From an uncultured Bacteroidales bacterium (GTDB taxonomy: Bacteria; Bacteroidota; Bacteroidia; Bacteroidales; Bacteroidaceae), in contig CALGJF010000009.1 of the NCBI GenBank assembly GCA_937914945.1, positions 162,534-226,533 on the forward strand: DNA of 64,000 nucleotides, written 5' to 3'. This document shows, piece after piece, positions 27,644 to 36,149 of this stretch (within the stretch, counting starts at the first letter, position 1; every line of letters starts with the position of its first letter). The notes below the pieces were generated by a model. It saw only the letters and a program-made list of their open reading frames with translations, had not been told where the DNA came from and did not search any database. The position numbers were made by a program, and so were the translations under genes.

Positions 27644-27934
27644 ACAAACTCACGCACCTCACTCAACCATTTCCTGCAAGAGAACTCGCTGAACTCTGGC
27701 GCACGGGCATCCTTCGACGATAAAGATGACTATTATGACAATGAGGGTTACTACACCTATATGGCACTCGCTGTAAAAAACATCAAAGCGAGCTTTATGT
27801 TTACCTTGGCAAGCTTTATGTTCTCCGCTCGGCTTGAAGGAGTTGCACTATCTTTGCTCGCTGCGCTTCGCGAAGATAGGCGGCGCCTTGGGATAAAAAA
27901 TAAGCAAGCTTATTTTGTTCTCCGCTCGGCTTGA
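27644..27934 (+). pseudogene. Possible gene remnant upstream of the 97-bp repeats
   Basis: A 97-codon frame without a convincing start opens after TAG 27641. Its middle reads as protein (ENSLNSGARASFDDKDDYYD and NEGYYTYMALAVKNI), but the end runs into the tandem repeat, where it becomes repeat-encoded. It may be the tail of a decayed gene. I do not recognise the family, and it may equally be chance. Confidence 0.25.
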
Positions 27935-28041
27935 AGGAGTTGCACTATCTTTGCTCGCTGCGCTTCGCGAAGATAGGCGGCGCCTTGGGATAAAAAATAA
28001 GCAAGCTTATTTTGTTCTCCGCTCGGCTTGCGCTATCTTTG
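27821..28041. repeat. Tandem 97-bp repeat, 2.3 copies, carrying promoter-like boxes
   Basis: Copies begin TTCTCCGCTCGGCTTG at 27821, 27918 and 28015, exactly 97 bases apart. The first two copies look identical. The third is cut short and lacks the AAGGAGTTGCA insert. Each copy carries TATCTTTG, and the first two also have a CTATCTT/AAGATAG hairpin and TTGGGATAAAAAATAAGC. This occupies much of the 610-base gap before the M3 peptidase gene. Confidence 0.85.
28011..28041 (+). promoter_or_regulatory. Promoter of the M3 peptidase gene
   Basis: TTTG (28011-28014), a 19-base spacer and TATCTTTG (28034-28041) match the Bacteroidetes sigma-ABfr consensus exactly. The start codon lies about 120 bases downstream. 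Only the third, shortened copy of the tandem repeat has this ideal spacing. Confidence 0.65.
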
Positions 28042-28159
28042 CACAGATTATGAGGGTAAAGTAGGCGAAGAGTAACTGCATCCACCACTTTATCAAACAT
28101 ATAGCAATAGATCAAAACGATGTAGAAAAACAGAGTGTTATATATCTTTTATACCAACC

Positions 28160-30199
28160 ATGCATGTAAACACATCAACCGCAAACAGCAGCAATCCCCT
28201 GTTGCGCACAAGCCAAGCACCCCTTGGTGCTCCCGAATTTCATCTGTATTCGGTGGAGCAATACAAAGAGGCGTTTGACAAAGGTATTGCCGAGAAACGA
28301 GCCGAGATAAAAAAGATTATAGAAAACAACGATGCTCCCACCTTTGCCAATACGATAGATGCGTTGGAGATTAGCGGCCGATTACTCGAAAAAGTATCGC
28401 TCATATTCTCAACCCTCAACGAGAGCGATGGCAGCGATGCAATGACCGAGGTTGATAATTATGTGGTACCGCTACTCACCGAGCTCAACGCATATATTTA
28501 CATGAACGACACCCTCTTCAACCGCATACGCACTATATACGATGCGAGGGAGGGACTTGCGCTTGACGAGGAACAGAACATTGTACTCTGTAACTATTAC
28601 AATGCCTTTGTGCGTGGAGGCGCTTTGCTTGGCAGCGAAGAGAAGAAACGCCTTGTGCAAATAGATACCGAGCTGGGGCTCGCAGGCATAGAGTTCAGCA
28701 AAAATCTTTTGAACGACAATAAAGGATTCAAGCTGATAATAACCGACGAGAAGGAGCTCGCAGGCTTGCCACAGAGCAGCATAGATGCCGCAGCCGAGGC
28801 AGCCAAGGCCGAGGGCATCGAAGGGTGGGTAATAACACTCGACAAGCCCAGCCTTATACCCTTTTTGCAGTATGCCGACAACCGCGAACTGCGCAAGCAG
28901 ATATATAAGGCATACTACGGCCGTGGCGACAACAACAATGCCAATGACAACAAGGCTGTAATTGCAAAAATATTGAAACTGCGCAAGGAGAAAGCACAGC
29001 TGCTTGGTTTTGAGAGCTATGCCCATTTTATACTCGATGAGAAGATGGCTAAGACACCCGAGGCTGCACTCAACCTGCTCACAAGCATTTGGGAACCGGC
29101 GCTGGAACGCGCAAAGGCAGAGCGGACCGAACTTGGCAGAATTGCCGGCCACGAAATCGAAGGCTGGGATTGGTTCTATTATACCGAAAAACTGCGCAAG
29201 GAGAGATATGCCCTCGATGACGAGGAGATAAGGCCCTATTTTCAACTGGAGAATGTTCTTAAAGGAGCTTTCGATTGCGCAACAAAGCTATATCATGTTG
29301 TATTCAACAAGCGCACCGATATACCTGTTTACTATCCCGGTGTCGATGCCTATGAAGTACTCGACAACGAGGGCAGACTGTTGGGTGTTTTTTATACCGA
29401 TTTCTTCCCGCGCAACAGCAAACGCCAGGGTGCATGGATGACAAATTTTGTAAATCAACATAATATTTGCGGCAGCAACCAACGCCCGTTCATTGTGAAT
29501 GTGTGCAATTTCACCCCGCCACAGGGCAACACCCCCGCGTTGCTCAATATAGATGAGGTGCGCACATTGTTTCATGAGTTCGGCCATGCGCTCCACGGAC
29601 TGCTAACACAGGCGCACTACCCTTGCGTGAGCGGTACCAACGTAAAGCACGATTTTGTGGAACTGTTCTCGCAAGTGAACGAGAAATGGGCAATCCATCC
29701 CGATGTGTTGCGCAGCTATGCAAAGCATTACAAAACGGGTGAGACCATCCCCGACAGCCTTATTGAAAAAATGCAACAAAGTTCACATTTCAATTCGGGA
29801 TTCGAAACCGTTGAAATAGTGGCTGCGGCAATTCTTGATATGAAAATACACCTTATTGCCGACTACACCGGCTTCGATTGCAACGCATTTGAAAACGAAT
29901 TACGCACGCAACTTGGTTTTATACCCGAGATTGAGTATCGCTACCGCACCACCAATTTTGCACACATTTTCAGCTGGGAATATGCCGTGGGCTACTACTC
30001 ATATCTATGGGCCGAGGTGCTCGATTGCGATGCTTTTGAACTGTTTATGGAGCGTGGTATATTTGATGCCGAAACCGCAGCCGGCTTCAAAAATTTGCTC
30101 GAAATGGGTGGCAGCAAAGACCCCATGCGCGAGTATTGTCGTTTCCGTGGAGCAGCACCCGACCCGGCAGCACTGCTCCGCACACGTGGACTTATATGA
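28160..30199 (+). CDS. M3-family oligopeptidase / peptidyl-dipeptidase
   Basis: 679 residues, typical for the M3A family. The zinc site is H472-E473-F-G-H476 in LFHEFGHALHGLLT, followed by the downstream glutamate helix (FVELFSQVNEKW). The N-terminal two thirds are helical (AEIKKIIENNDAPTFANTID), as in Dcp and oligopeptidase A. There is no signal peptide, so the enzyme probably degrades short peptides in the cytoplasm. Upstream is a well-matched promoter inside a repeat. The C-terminal half is complete through FRGAAPDPAALLRTRGLI. Confidence 0.92.
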   Translation: MHVNTSTANSSNPLLRTSQAPLGAPEFHLYSVEQYKEAFDKGIAEKRAEIKKIIENNDAPTFANTIDALEISGRLLEKVSLIFSTLNESDGSDAMTEVDNYVVPLLTELNAYIYMNDTLFNRIRTIYDAREGLALDEEQNIVLCNYYNAFVRGGALLGSEEKKRLVQIDTELGLAGIEFSKNLLNDNKGFKLIITDEKELAGLPQSSIDAAAEAAKAEGIEGWVITLDKPSLIPFLQYADNRELRKQIYKAYYGRGDNNNANDNKAVIAKILKLRKEKAQLLGFESYAHFILDEKMAKTPEAALNLLTSIWEPALERAKAERTELGRIAGHEIEGWDWFYYTEKLRKERYALDDEEIRPYFQLENVLKGAFDCATKLYHVVFNKRTDIPVYYPGVDAYEVLDNEGRLLGVFYTDFFPRNSKRQGAWMTNFVNQHNICGSNQRPFIVNVCNFTPPQGNTPALLNIDEVRTLFHEFGHALHGLLTQAHYPCVSGTNVKHDFVELFSQVNEKWAIHPDVLRSYAKHYKTGETIPDSLIEKMQQSSHFNSGFETVEIVAAAILDMKIHLIADYTGFDCNAFENELRTQLGFIPEIEYRYRTTNFAHIFSWEYAVGYYSYLWAEVLDCDAFELFMERGIFDAETAAGFKNLLEMGGSKDPMREYCRFRGAAPDPAALLRTRGLI

Positions 30200-30224
30200 T
30201 TGACCAAACAAAATATACACAACC

Positions 30225-30692
30225 ATGGAAGATAGAATAGAATTAGCAGTATCGCTCTTCAAAGAAGGGTATAATTGCAGCCAGGCAGTAGTTGCCGCCT
30301 ATGCCGATTTATACGGGTTCACCCGCGACCAGGCACTTAAAATGGCAGCATCGTTTGGTGGCGGCATAGGACGCATGCGCAAAACTTGTGGCGCTGCCTG
30401 TGGCCTTTTTATGTTGGCAGGGCTGGAAACCGGCTGTACCGAAGGAAAAGACCGTGAGGGAAAAGAGGCCAATTATAAATTGGTGCAGGAACTTGCCGAG
30501 GAGTTCAAAAAGCGCAACGGCTCTATCACCTGTGCCGAACTGCTCGGGCTTGAAAAAAGCGCACCTACCCCCACCACCCCCGAGGCCAGAACAAACGAAT
30601 ATTATAAAAAACGCCCATGCGTGAAAATGGTAGAAGAGGCGGCCCGTATTTGGAGCGAATATTTGTGTGAAAAAAGCATAAAAAAGGAATAA
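30225..30692 (+). CDS. C_GCAxxG_C_C family protein (putative redox protein)
   Basis: 155 residues. The conserved cysteines fit the family name: C18 in GYNCSQAV, C55-G-A-A-C59 after KT, C71 in ETGC, and later ones in ITCAELL and RPCVKMV. Members are small soluble proteins thought to bind a metal or to do thiol redox chemistry; the reaction is unknown. It lies 25 bases after the M3 peptidase stop and is probably cotranscribed. Confidence 0.85.
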   Translation: MEDRIELAVSLFKEGYNCSQAVVAAYADLYGFTRDQALKMAASFGGGIGRMRKTCGAACGLFMLAGLETGCTEGKDREGKEANYKLVQELAEEFKKRNGSITCAELLGLEKSAPTPTTPEARTNEYYKKRPCVKMVEEAARIWSEYLCEKSIKKE

Positions 30693-30738
30693 ACGGCACT
30701 ATTTTTTACTAAAATTGTTGAATATCACGTCTTTTTGT

Positions 30739-30768
30739 TTTGTATGTCAAAAATTTATTGTACTTTTG
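30739..30768 (+). promoter_or_regulatory. Promoter of the small winged-helix gene
   Basis: TTTG (30739-30742), an 18-base spacer and TACTTTTG (30761-30768). The -7 box is a full match to TAnnTTTG, and the start codon is 62 bases downstream. Confidence 0.6.
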
Positions 30769-30829
30769 CACCCGATTTGAAAAGCCATTTACTAAAGGCA
30801 AAGATAAATTAACTTAAAATATTGAATTT

Positions 30830-31033
30830 ATGATGATTACAGAACAAGCCGGCGAGTTCGCAGGCCGCATTTGGACCGCCCTCAATGAGACCGAGGGTTT
30901 GACTTTGAAAGAGATTAAAAAGCAGACTAAACTCAAAGATAAAGAGTTGTATCTTGGTTTGGGTTGGTTGCTTCGTGAGGACAAAATCTTCTCTTGCGTT
31001 GCAGGTGAGGACGAAATCTTCGCTTTGAAGTAA
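30830..31033 (+). CDS. Small winged helix-turn-helix protein (DUF2582-like)
   Basis: 67 residues. The sequence [20 protein letters not shown] then [19 protein letters not shown] is a compact winged-helix fold, and [20 protein letters not shown] forms the wing. The family is common in Bacteroidetes as a single short domain. DNA binding is likely from the fold; no target is known. It has its own promoter and a strong terminator, so it is monocistronic and probably well expressed. Confidence 0.8.
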   Translation: MMITEQAGEFAGRIWTALNETEGLTLKEIKKQTKLKDKELYLGLGWLLREDKIFSCVAGEDEIFALK

Positions 31034-31046
31034 TCAAAATCTACCT

Positions 31047-31090
31047 AAAACAAAACAAAGGGCATCTTGCGATGCCCTTTGTTTTGTTTT
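31047..31090. terminator. Bidirectional terminator between winged-helix gene and hppA
   Basis: A perfect 20-bp stem (left arm AAAACAAAACAAAGGGCATC, 31047-31066; right arm 31071-31090) with a TTGC loop. T-rich and A-rich edges let it work for both convergent genes. Confidence 0.85.
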
Positions 31091-31106
31091 ATGGCCATAT
31101 CGGTAT

Positions 31107-33305
31107 TTACAACAGGCTGAACGCCAAAGTCAATCCACTCATTACAATGGCCACCATACTCATAAGTTTTATCAGGATATTAAGGCTGGGCCCCGATGTA
31201 TCCTTGCAAGGATCGCCCACGGTATCGCCCACAACGGTGGCTTTGTGAGTATCGCTACCCTTTCCGCCGAAGTTACCCTCTTCTACATATTTCTTTGCAT
31301 TATCCCAAGCACCGCCTGCATTGGCAAGGAAAATCGCCAGCAAGAAACCAGCCGATAAAGAACCTATAAGCAGGCCTATGACACCCGAAACACCGAGAAC
31401 AACACCTGTAACAATGGGCGCGGCTATGGCGAGCAACGACGGTAATACCATCTCCTGCTGCGCACCCAAAGTGGAAATCTCCACACAACGAGAGTAATCG
31501 GGCTCGGCCTCACCGGCAAGTATTCCCTTGATTTCGGTAAATTGGCGACGCACCTCGGCAACCATTTTCTGCGCGGCACGCCCAACAGCATTCATTGTGA
31601 GCCCACAGAAGAGGAAGGCCATCATGGCACCCACGAATATGCCGCACAGCACGGTGGGATTCATAAGAGTAACATTAAAATGATACATGAAATCTACAAT
31701 GTTTGCCTCCATAAGCCCTTTGCCGTTAATTATGATATCGGGCGACGTGCGTTCGAGCGCAATGCGAATCTCCTCGATGTACGAAGCCAACAGCGCAAGT
31801 GCGGTGAGGGCGGCAGAACCTATGGCAAATCCCTTACCGGTGGCAGCTGTGGTATTGCCAAGGGAATCCAAAGCATCGGTACGACGACGCACCTCGGGTT
31901 CCAAGCCGCTCATTTCGGCATTGCCGCCCGCATTGTCGGCAATGGGGCCGTATGCATCAGTGGCAAGTGTTATACCCAATGTAGAGAGCATTCCCACCGA
32001 TGCAATGGCAATGCCGTAAAGACCTATGGTAACTTGCGACACATCGAGAACAAATCCCGTGGCACACAGATAGGAAAGGATTATTCCCACAACCACCGCA
32101 ATAACCGGTATGGCTGTTGAAAGCATGCCCAATCCCATACCCGAAATAATGACCGTTGCAGGGCCTGTCAGCCCCGCCTCCGATACTTTGCGTGTGGGGC
32201 TGTACGATTGCGATGTATAATATTCTGTCGAGCGGCCTATTACAATACCCACTATCAAACCTACCACAACAGAGAACGATAGACCTATCCAATTTTCAAT
32301 GCCAAGCATATACAGAATAGCAAAGGTTGCCACCACAATGAGCAACGAAGATAGGTTTGTACCACGCGACAAAGCGCCTATAAGACTCTTCATATCGGCA
32401 TTCTCCTTTGTACGCACTGCAAAAATGCCTATTATGGAGAGAACTATGCCTACCGCCGCTATGAGCATGGGGGCAAAAACCGCCTTTGTCTGCATTGCAC
32501 CACCATCGGCAGCGAAGGCTGCCGCGCCAAGAGCAGCAGTTGAGAGGATTGAGCCGCAATAACTCTCGTAAAGATCGGCACCCATACCGGCTACATCGCC
32601 CACATTATCGCCCACATTATCGGCAATGGTTGCTGGGTTGCGCGGATCGTCCTCGGGTATATTATATTCGGTCTTTCCCACAAGGTCGGCACCCACATCG
32701 GCAGCCTTTGTGTATATACCACCGCCCACACGGGCAAAGAGAGCCTGTGTAGATGCTCCCATACCAAATGTAAGCATAGTGGTGGTAATGAAACATAGCT
32801 TCATGCCGGCGTTGTTGACATCGGCGGGCACCAGAGCATCAAGGATAATATACCACACCGATATATCAAGCAATCCCAGCCCCACAACAATAAGCCCCAT
32901 AACGGCACCGCTACGAAAGGCCATACGCAAGCCCTCGTTCATGCTGCTGCGGGCTGCGTTGGCGGTACGCGCCGATGCGTATGTTGCTGTCTTCATTCCA
33001 AAATAGCCCGATATTCCGCTAAACAATCCGCCTGTGAGGAAAGCAAACGGCACCCATTCGTTTTGAATGTGGAATACATAGGCCATAACAGCAAATATGA
33101 CAGCAAGCACAATAAACACCAGCGTAACTATTTTATACTGCTGTTTCAAATAGGCCATTGCACCTTTGCGCACAGCTGCGGCTATATGCGCCATGCGTTC
33201 AGTACCCTCGCTCTCACGTTTCATTTGCCTGTAAAAATAGAAGGCAAAGCACAATGCCAGCAGCGATGCTGCCGGGACAAACCAAAATAGAGAATTGTAA
33301 TCCAT
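31107..33305 (-). CDS. hppA: K+-dependent membrane pyrophosphatase (Na+/H+ pump)
   Basis: 732 residues from ATG 33305. An upstream ATG at 33329 is possible, but [11 protein letters not shown] fits the first membrane helix better. About 16 hydrophobic helices are present. The pyrophosphate site includes [20 protein letters not shown] and [20 protein letters not shown]. The residue in [11 protein letters not shown] is alanine, the mark of the K+-dependent class (K+-independent enzymes carry lysine). The enzyme couples PPi hydrolysis to ion export; in Bacteroides relatives it moves Na+ and H+. The pumped ion cannot be fixed here. Confidence 0.94.
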   Translation of the reverse strand: MDYNSLFWFVPAASLLALCFAFYFYRQMKRESEGTERMAHIAAAVRKGAMAYLKQQYKIVTLVFIVLAVIFAVMAYVFHIQNEWVPFAFLTGGLFSGISGYFGMKTATYASARTANAARSSMNEGLRMAFRSGAVMGLIVVGLGLLDISVWYIILDALVPADVNNAGMKLCFITTTMLTFGMGASTQALFARVGGGIYTKAADVGADLVGKTEYNIPEDDPRNPATIADNVGDNVGDVAGMGADLYESYCGSILSTAALGAAAFAADGGAMQTKAVFAPMLIAAVGIVLSIIGIFAVRTKENADMKSLIGALSRGTNLSSLLIVVATFAILYMLGIENWIGLSFSVVVGLIVGIVIGRSTEYYTSQSYSPTRKVSEAGLTGPATVIISGMGLGMLSTAIPVIAVVVGIILSYLCATGFVLDVSQVTIGLYGIAIASVGMLSTLGITLATDAYGPIADNAGGNAEMSGLEPEVRRRTDALDSLGNTTAATGKGFAIGSAALTALALLASYIEEIRIALERTSPDIIINGKGLMEANIVDFMYHFNVTLMNPTVLCGIFVGAMMAFLFCGLTMNAVGRAAQKMVAEVRRQFTEIKGILAGEAEPDYSRCVEISTLGAQQEMVLPSLLAIAAPIVTGVVLGVSGVIGLLIGSLSAGFLLAIFLANAGGAWDNAKKYVEEGNFGGKGSDTHKATVVGDTVGDPCKDTSGPSLNILIKLMSMVAIVMSGLTLAFSLL

Positions 33306-33426
33306 AAATTTTATATTTATAAAACACATATCATTCAGGTCTCAAATATATGTATTCAATTACAAAAAACAAAAAAAAATATTAAAAAGCAGATTTTGAA
33401 CATTAAAACAATTAAAAAGAGATATT

Positions 33427-33453
33427 TTTTACCGGCAGAATAAATTATATTTG
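33427..33453 (+). promoter_or_regulatory. Promoter of the patatin-like gene
   Basis: TATATTTG (33446-33453) fits the Bacteroidetes -7 box, with a T-rich but imperfect -33 region just upstream. The start codon lies 114 bases downstream, after an AT-rich leader with a TATATATA tract. Confidence 0.45.
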
Positions 33454-33567
33454 CAGAGATTGTGCAAATAGCGCAATCACGCACCAAATACTATCATTAT
33501 ATATATATATAGCCGGGCGACAAGATTATAATTACAAGTAACATTACAAGCAACGCACCATTTCAAG

Positions 33568-35850
33568 ATGAAAAAAATATACATCATACTCATTCTGCTA
33601 TTCATGCTGCCATCACTGATGCAGGCCCAAAAAGTGGGCCTTGTAATGAGTGGAGGCGGTGCTCGCGGCCTTGCGCATATTGGTGTAATAAAAGCGTTGG
33701 AGGAGAATGAAATCCCCATAGACTACGTTGCAGGAACATCTATGGGAGCGATTGTGGCAGCCCTCTACTCTATGGGCTACACACCCGACGAAATGGTTGC
33801 CACAATGATAAGCGATGATTTCCAGCGATGGTACACCGGCACCATGGACAAGAACTATATGTTCTACTTCAAACGCAATGCCGAGGTACCCGAACTCTTG
33901 AGCCTGCATATAGATATAAAAGACTCCATACGCCTTGTGCGCCCTCCCATGCAGCTTATCAACCCTTCTCCCATGAGCATGGGATTTGTTGAGATATTCG
34001 CCACCTCCACTGCCGCAGCAAAGGAAAACTTTGACAGCCTTATGGTGCCGTTCCGCTGCGTTGCATCCGATGTCTATAACAAAAAACAGGTAATATTTTC
34101 AAGTGGCGACCTCGGAGATGCTGTCAGAGCATCCATGAGTTTTCCATTTGTATTCAAGCCTATAAAAAAAGATAGCGTACTGCTTTACGATGGCGGCATA
34201 TATAATAATTTCCCGCGCGATGTGATGCAAAGGGATTTTGCACCCGATTTTATCTTTGGTAGCGTAGTGAGCGAAAATGCCTCGCTCCCCAAAGACAACG
34301 ACCTCATGGGACAGGTAAAAACCCTTATGATGGAACGTAGCGATTACAGCATCCCCGACTCGGTGGGTATTCTGCTCGACATGAATATCAAGGATGTGAA
34401 ACTGCTCGATTTTCACAAAATAGATAAGGTGGTACAGATTGGGTACGAAGAGACTATTGCGCTTATCGATTCGGTGCGCAAACGTGTTCACCGCCACCAG
34501 AGCCGCGCCGACCTTGCCAATAGGCGTATGGCATTTAATTCCAAAAAACCCGCTCTGGTGTTCAGCGATGTAAAGGTAAATGGCGTTACCCCAAACCAGG
34601 CGCAAGCCATTAAAAACGAGTTCCAGAAGGGCAACGAAAAATTTGATTACGAAGATTGCAAAAAGGCCTATTTCCGCCTGTTGTCGGGAAACAGCGTGGC
34701 AAGTATTCTGCCCCATGCAATATACAACGCACAAGATAGTGCCTATCTCCTTGCGCTTGACGTGGAACTGAATCCCGCAATCAATGTAAAATTAGGTGGC
34801 AGCATGTCGACAAAAACGGCCAACCAAGTATATTTGGGCCTGCACTATCGTAGCATAGACAAGATGTCCAAGGAGTATATGCTCGACACCCAATTCGGCA
34901 AGGTATATAACAACATACAACTCTGCAACCGATTCGACTTTACCACGCGCCACCCCGTGTCGCTAAAAATCATAGCATCGTATGCTACCACCGACTATTA
35001 CAACATGAAATACATATTCTCGCAAGAGAATTCCATGTCGCTGAACCAAGAACGCGAAGCATTTGCAAAACTCAAAATATCCCTTCCGTTCCTGTCGCGC
35101 AAAAAGGCCGAGATTGGAATAGGCGTTGCCGAGATAACCGATAAATACATGCCCACAAGCGTTATAGACCTCGACAACCCACAGTTTGACAAGAACAAGG
35201 TGCGCCTTGCAGGTGTCAGTGTAAAATTTCAGGGAAATACTCTCGACGATAATGTATTCCCCACCGAAGGTTCATTTGAGAAACTATCGGCGCAATTCTA
35301 TGTGGGCAGAGAAACCTTCAAGAGCGGTAATTACAGTTTCAAAGACAACGAAAACAAATCGTGGTTACAGGTAAACTACATTCGTAACGAGGTGTTCAGG
35401 CTCAATCGTCATCTCTCCCTTGCCACATACATGCAGATTTACTACTCAACAAGAGCCCTCTCGCACACCTATCAGGCATCGCTCATGCAGGCAGGCGCGT
35501 TCACTCCCACCATGAACAGCCTTTTCAACTACGACCCCAAATTCCGCGCCAACCAATTTGTAGGAGCAGGCATTATACCCATAATTAAATTATCGAGTTT
35601 CATACAGCTGCGCCCCGGTTTCTACGCCTTCTCGCCCTATCGTATGATAAAAGAGAACACCGACGGCTCGCCCTATTATAGCAAAAAAAGATTCGATGAT
35701 TTCCAATACATCGCCGAATTGAATGCTGTGGGCAAAATATCCACAATCACCATCAGTGGATTCGTAAATTATTATAGCTCACACAAAAGCGGATTCAACA
35801 TTGGCCTCACACTCGGCTGGTTTATGTTCAATGAACGTTTCTACGAATAA
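33568..35850 (+). CDS. Patatin-like phospholipase with outer-membrane beta-barrel (PlpD-like)
   Basis: 760 residues. Signal peptide (about 1-20); patatin domain from about 22 with oxyanion loop SGGGARGLAHIG, nucleophile S58 in GTSMG and the dyad aspartate D208 in LLYDGGIYNN. A POTRA-like segment (about 331-395: LVFSDVKVNGVTPNQAQAIK) precedes a beta-barrel of the BamA/Omp85 type that reaches the C-terminus (GFNIGLTLGWFMFNERFYE). This is the layout of type Vd autotransporters, here probably with the lipase kept at the outer membrane. The gene stands alone between hppA and a tRNA. Confidence 0.87.
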   Translation: MKKIYIILILLFMLPSLMQAQKVGLVMSGGGARGLAHIGVIKALEENEIPIDYVAGTSMGAIVAALYSMGYTPDEMVATMISDDFQRWYTGTMDKNYMFYFKRNAEVPELLSLHIDIKDSIRLVRPPMQLINPSPMSMGFVEIFATSTAAAKENFDSLMVPFRCVASDVYNKKQVIFSSGDLGDAVRASMSFPFVFKPIKKDSVLLYDGGIYNNFPRDVMQRDFAPDFIFGSVVSENASLPKDNDLMGQVKTLMMERSDYSIPDSVGILLDMNIKDVKLLDFHKIDKVVQIGYEETIALIDSVRKRVHRHQSRADLANRRMAFNSKKPALVFSDVKVNGVTPNQAQAIKNEFQKGNEKFDYEDCKKAYFRLLSGNSVASILPHAIYNAQDSAYLLALDVELNPAINVKLGGSMSTKTANQVYLGLHYRSIDKMSKEYMLDTQFGKVYNNIQLCNRFDFTTRHPVSLKIIASYATTDYYNMKYIFSQENSMSLNQEREAFAKLKISLPFLSRKKAEIGIGVAEITDKYMPTSVIDLDNPQFDKNKVRLAGVSVKFQGNTLDDNVFPTEGSFEKLSAQFYVGRETFKSGNYSFKDNENKSWLQVNYIRNEVFRLNRHLSLATYMQIYYSTRALSHTYQASLMQAGAFTPTMNSLFNYDPKFRANQFVGAGIIPIIKLSSFIQLRPGFYAFSPYRMIKENTDGSPYYSKKRFDDFQYIAELNAVGKISTITISGFVNYYSSHKSGFNIGLTLGWFMFNERFYE

Positions 35851-35886
35851 AAAAAAGAAGAATTTCAAAAAAAATATTGCAAAAGT

Positions 35887-35917
35887 TTTGCAGATTATAA
35901 AAAAAGCACTACCTTTG
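35887..35917 (+). promoter_or_regulatory. Promoter of tRNA-Arg
   Basis: TTTG (35887-35890), a 19-base spacer and TACCTTTG (35910-35917): an exact Bacteroidetes consensus 29 bases before the tRNA. Confidence 0.75.
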
Positions 35918-35945
35918 CATCGTCAAACAAAAAGGACAACAAATT

Positions 35946-36019
35946 GGTCTCGTAGCTCAACTGAATAGAGCATCTGACTACGGATCAGAAGGTTGCAGGT
36001 TTGAATCCTGCCGGGATCA
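35946..36019 (+). tRNA. tRNA-Arg (anticodon ACG)
   Basis: The cloverleaf folds well. Acceptor GGTCTCG pairs with CGGGATC (two G-T pairs), the D arm is GCTC...GAGC, and the anticodon stem TCTGA/TCAGA encloses the loop CTACGGA with ACG at 34-36. The T arm is GCAGG-TTTGAAT-CCTGC. The 3' CCA is not encoded. It reads CGN arginine codons after A34-to-inosine editing. A consensus promoter precedes it and a strong terminator follows. Confidence 0.95.
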
Positions 36020-36020
36020 C

Positions 36021-36055
36021 AAAAAGGGAAGTAAGCGTCGCTTACTTCCCTTTTT
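36021..36055 (+). terminator. Terminator after tRNA-Arg
   Basis: A perfect 15-bp stem (AAAAAGGGAAGTAAG, 36021-36035, with 36041-36055) and a 5-base loop, ending in TTTTT. Confidence 0.85.
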
Positions 36056-36120
36056 CGTATGCAGAAACGCTAATTGCAGGAAATTAATTTAGATTTCATT
36101 AATAATCACAAAATTTTACC

Positions 36121-36128
36121 TACTTTTG
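36121..36128 (+). promoter_or_regulatory. -7 box of the metalloprotease gene
   Basis: TACTTTTG matches TAnnTTTG, 21 bases before the start codon. The -33 box upstream (TTTCATT) is weak. The leader is very short. Confidence 0.5.
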
Positions 36129-36149
36129 CCACATTAACACATATAAAAT

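Noticed and set aside
27821..28041. Repeat array considered as CRISPR
   Set aside because: The units are contiguous 97-bp direct repeats without unique spacers, and no cas genes are present.
31107..33329. Longer hppA start at 33329 (MCFINIKF...)
   Set aside because: The extra 8 residues precede the usual N-terminal helix; ATG 33305 gives the family-typical start.
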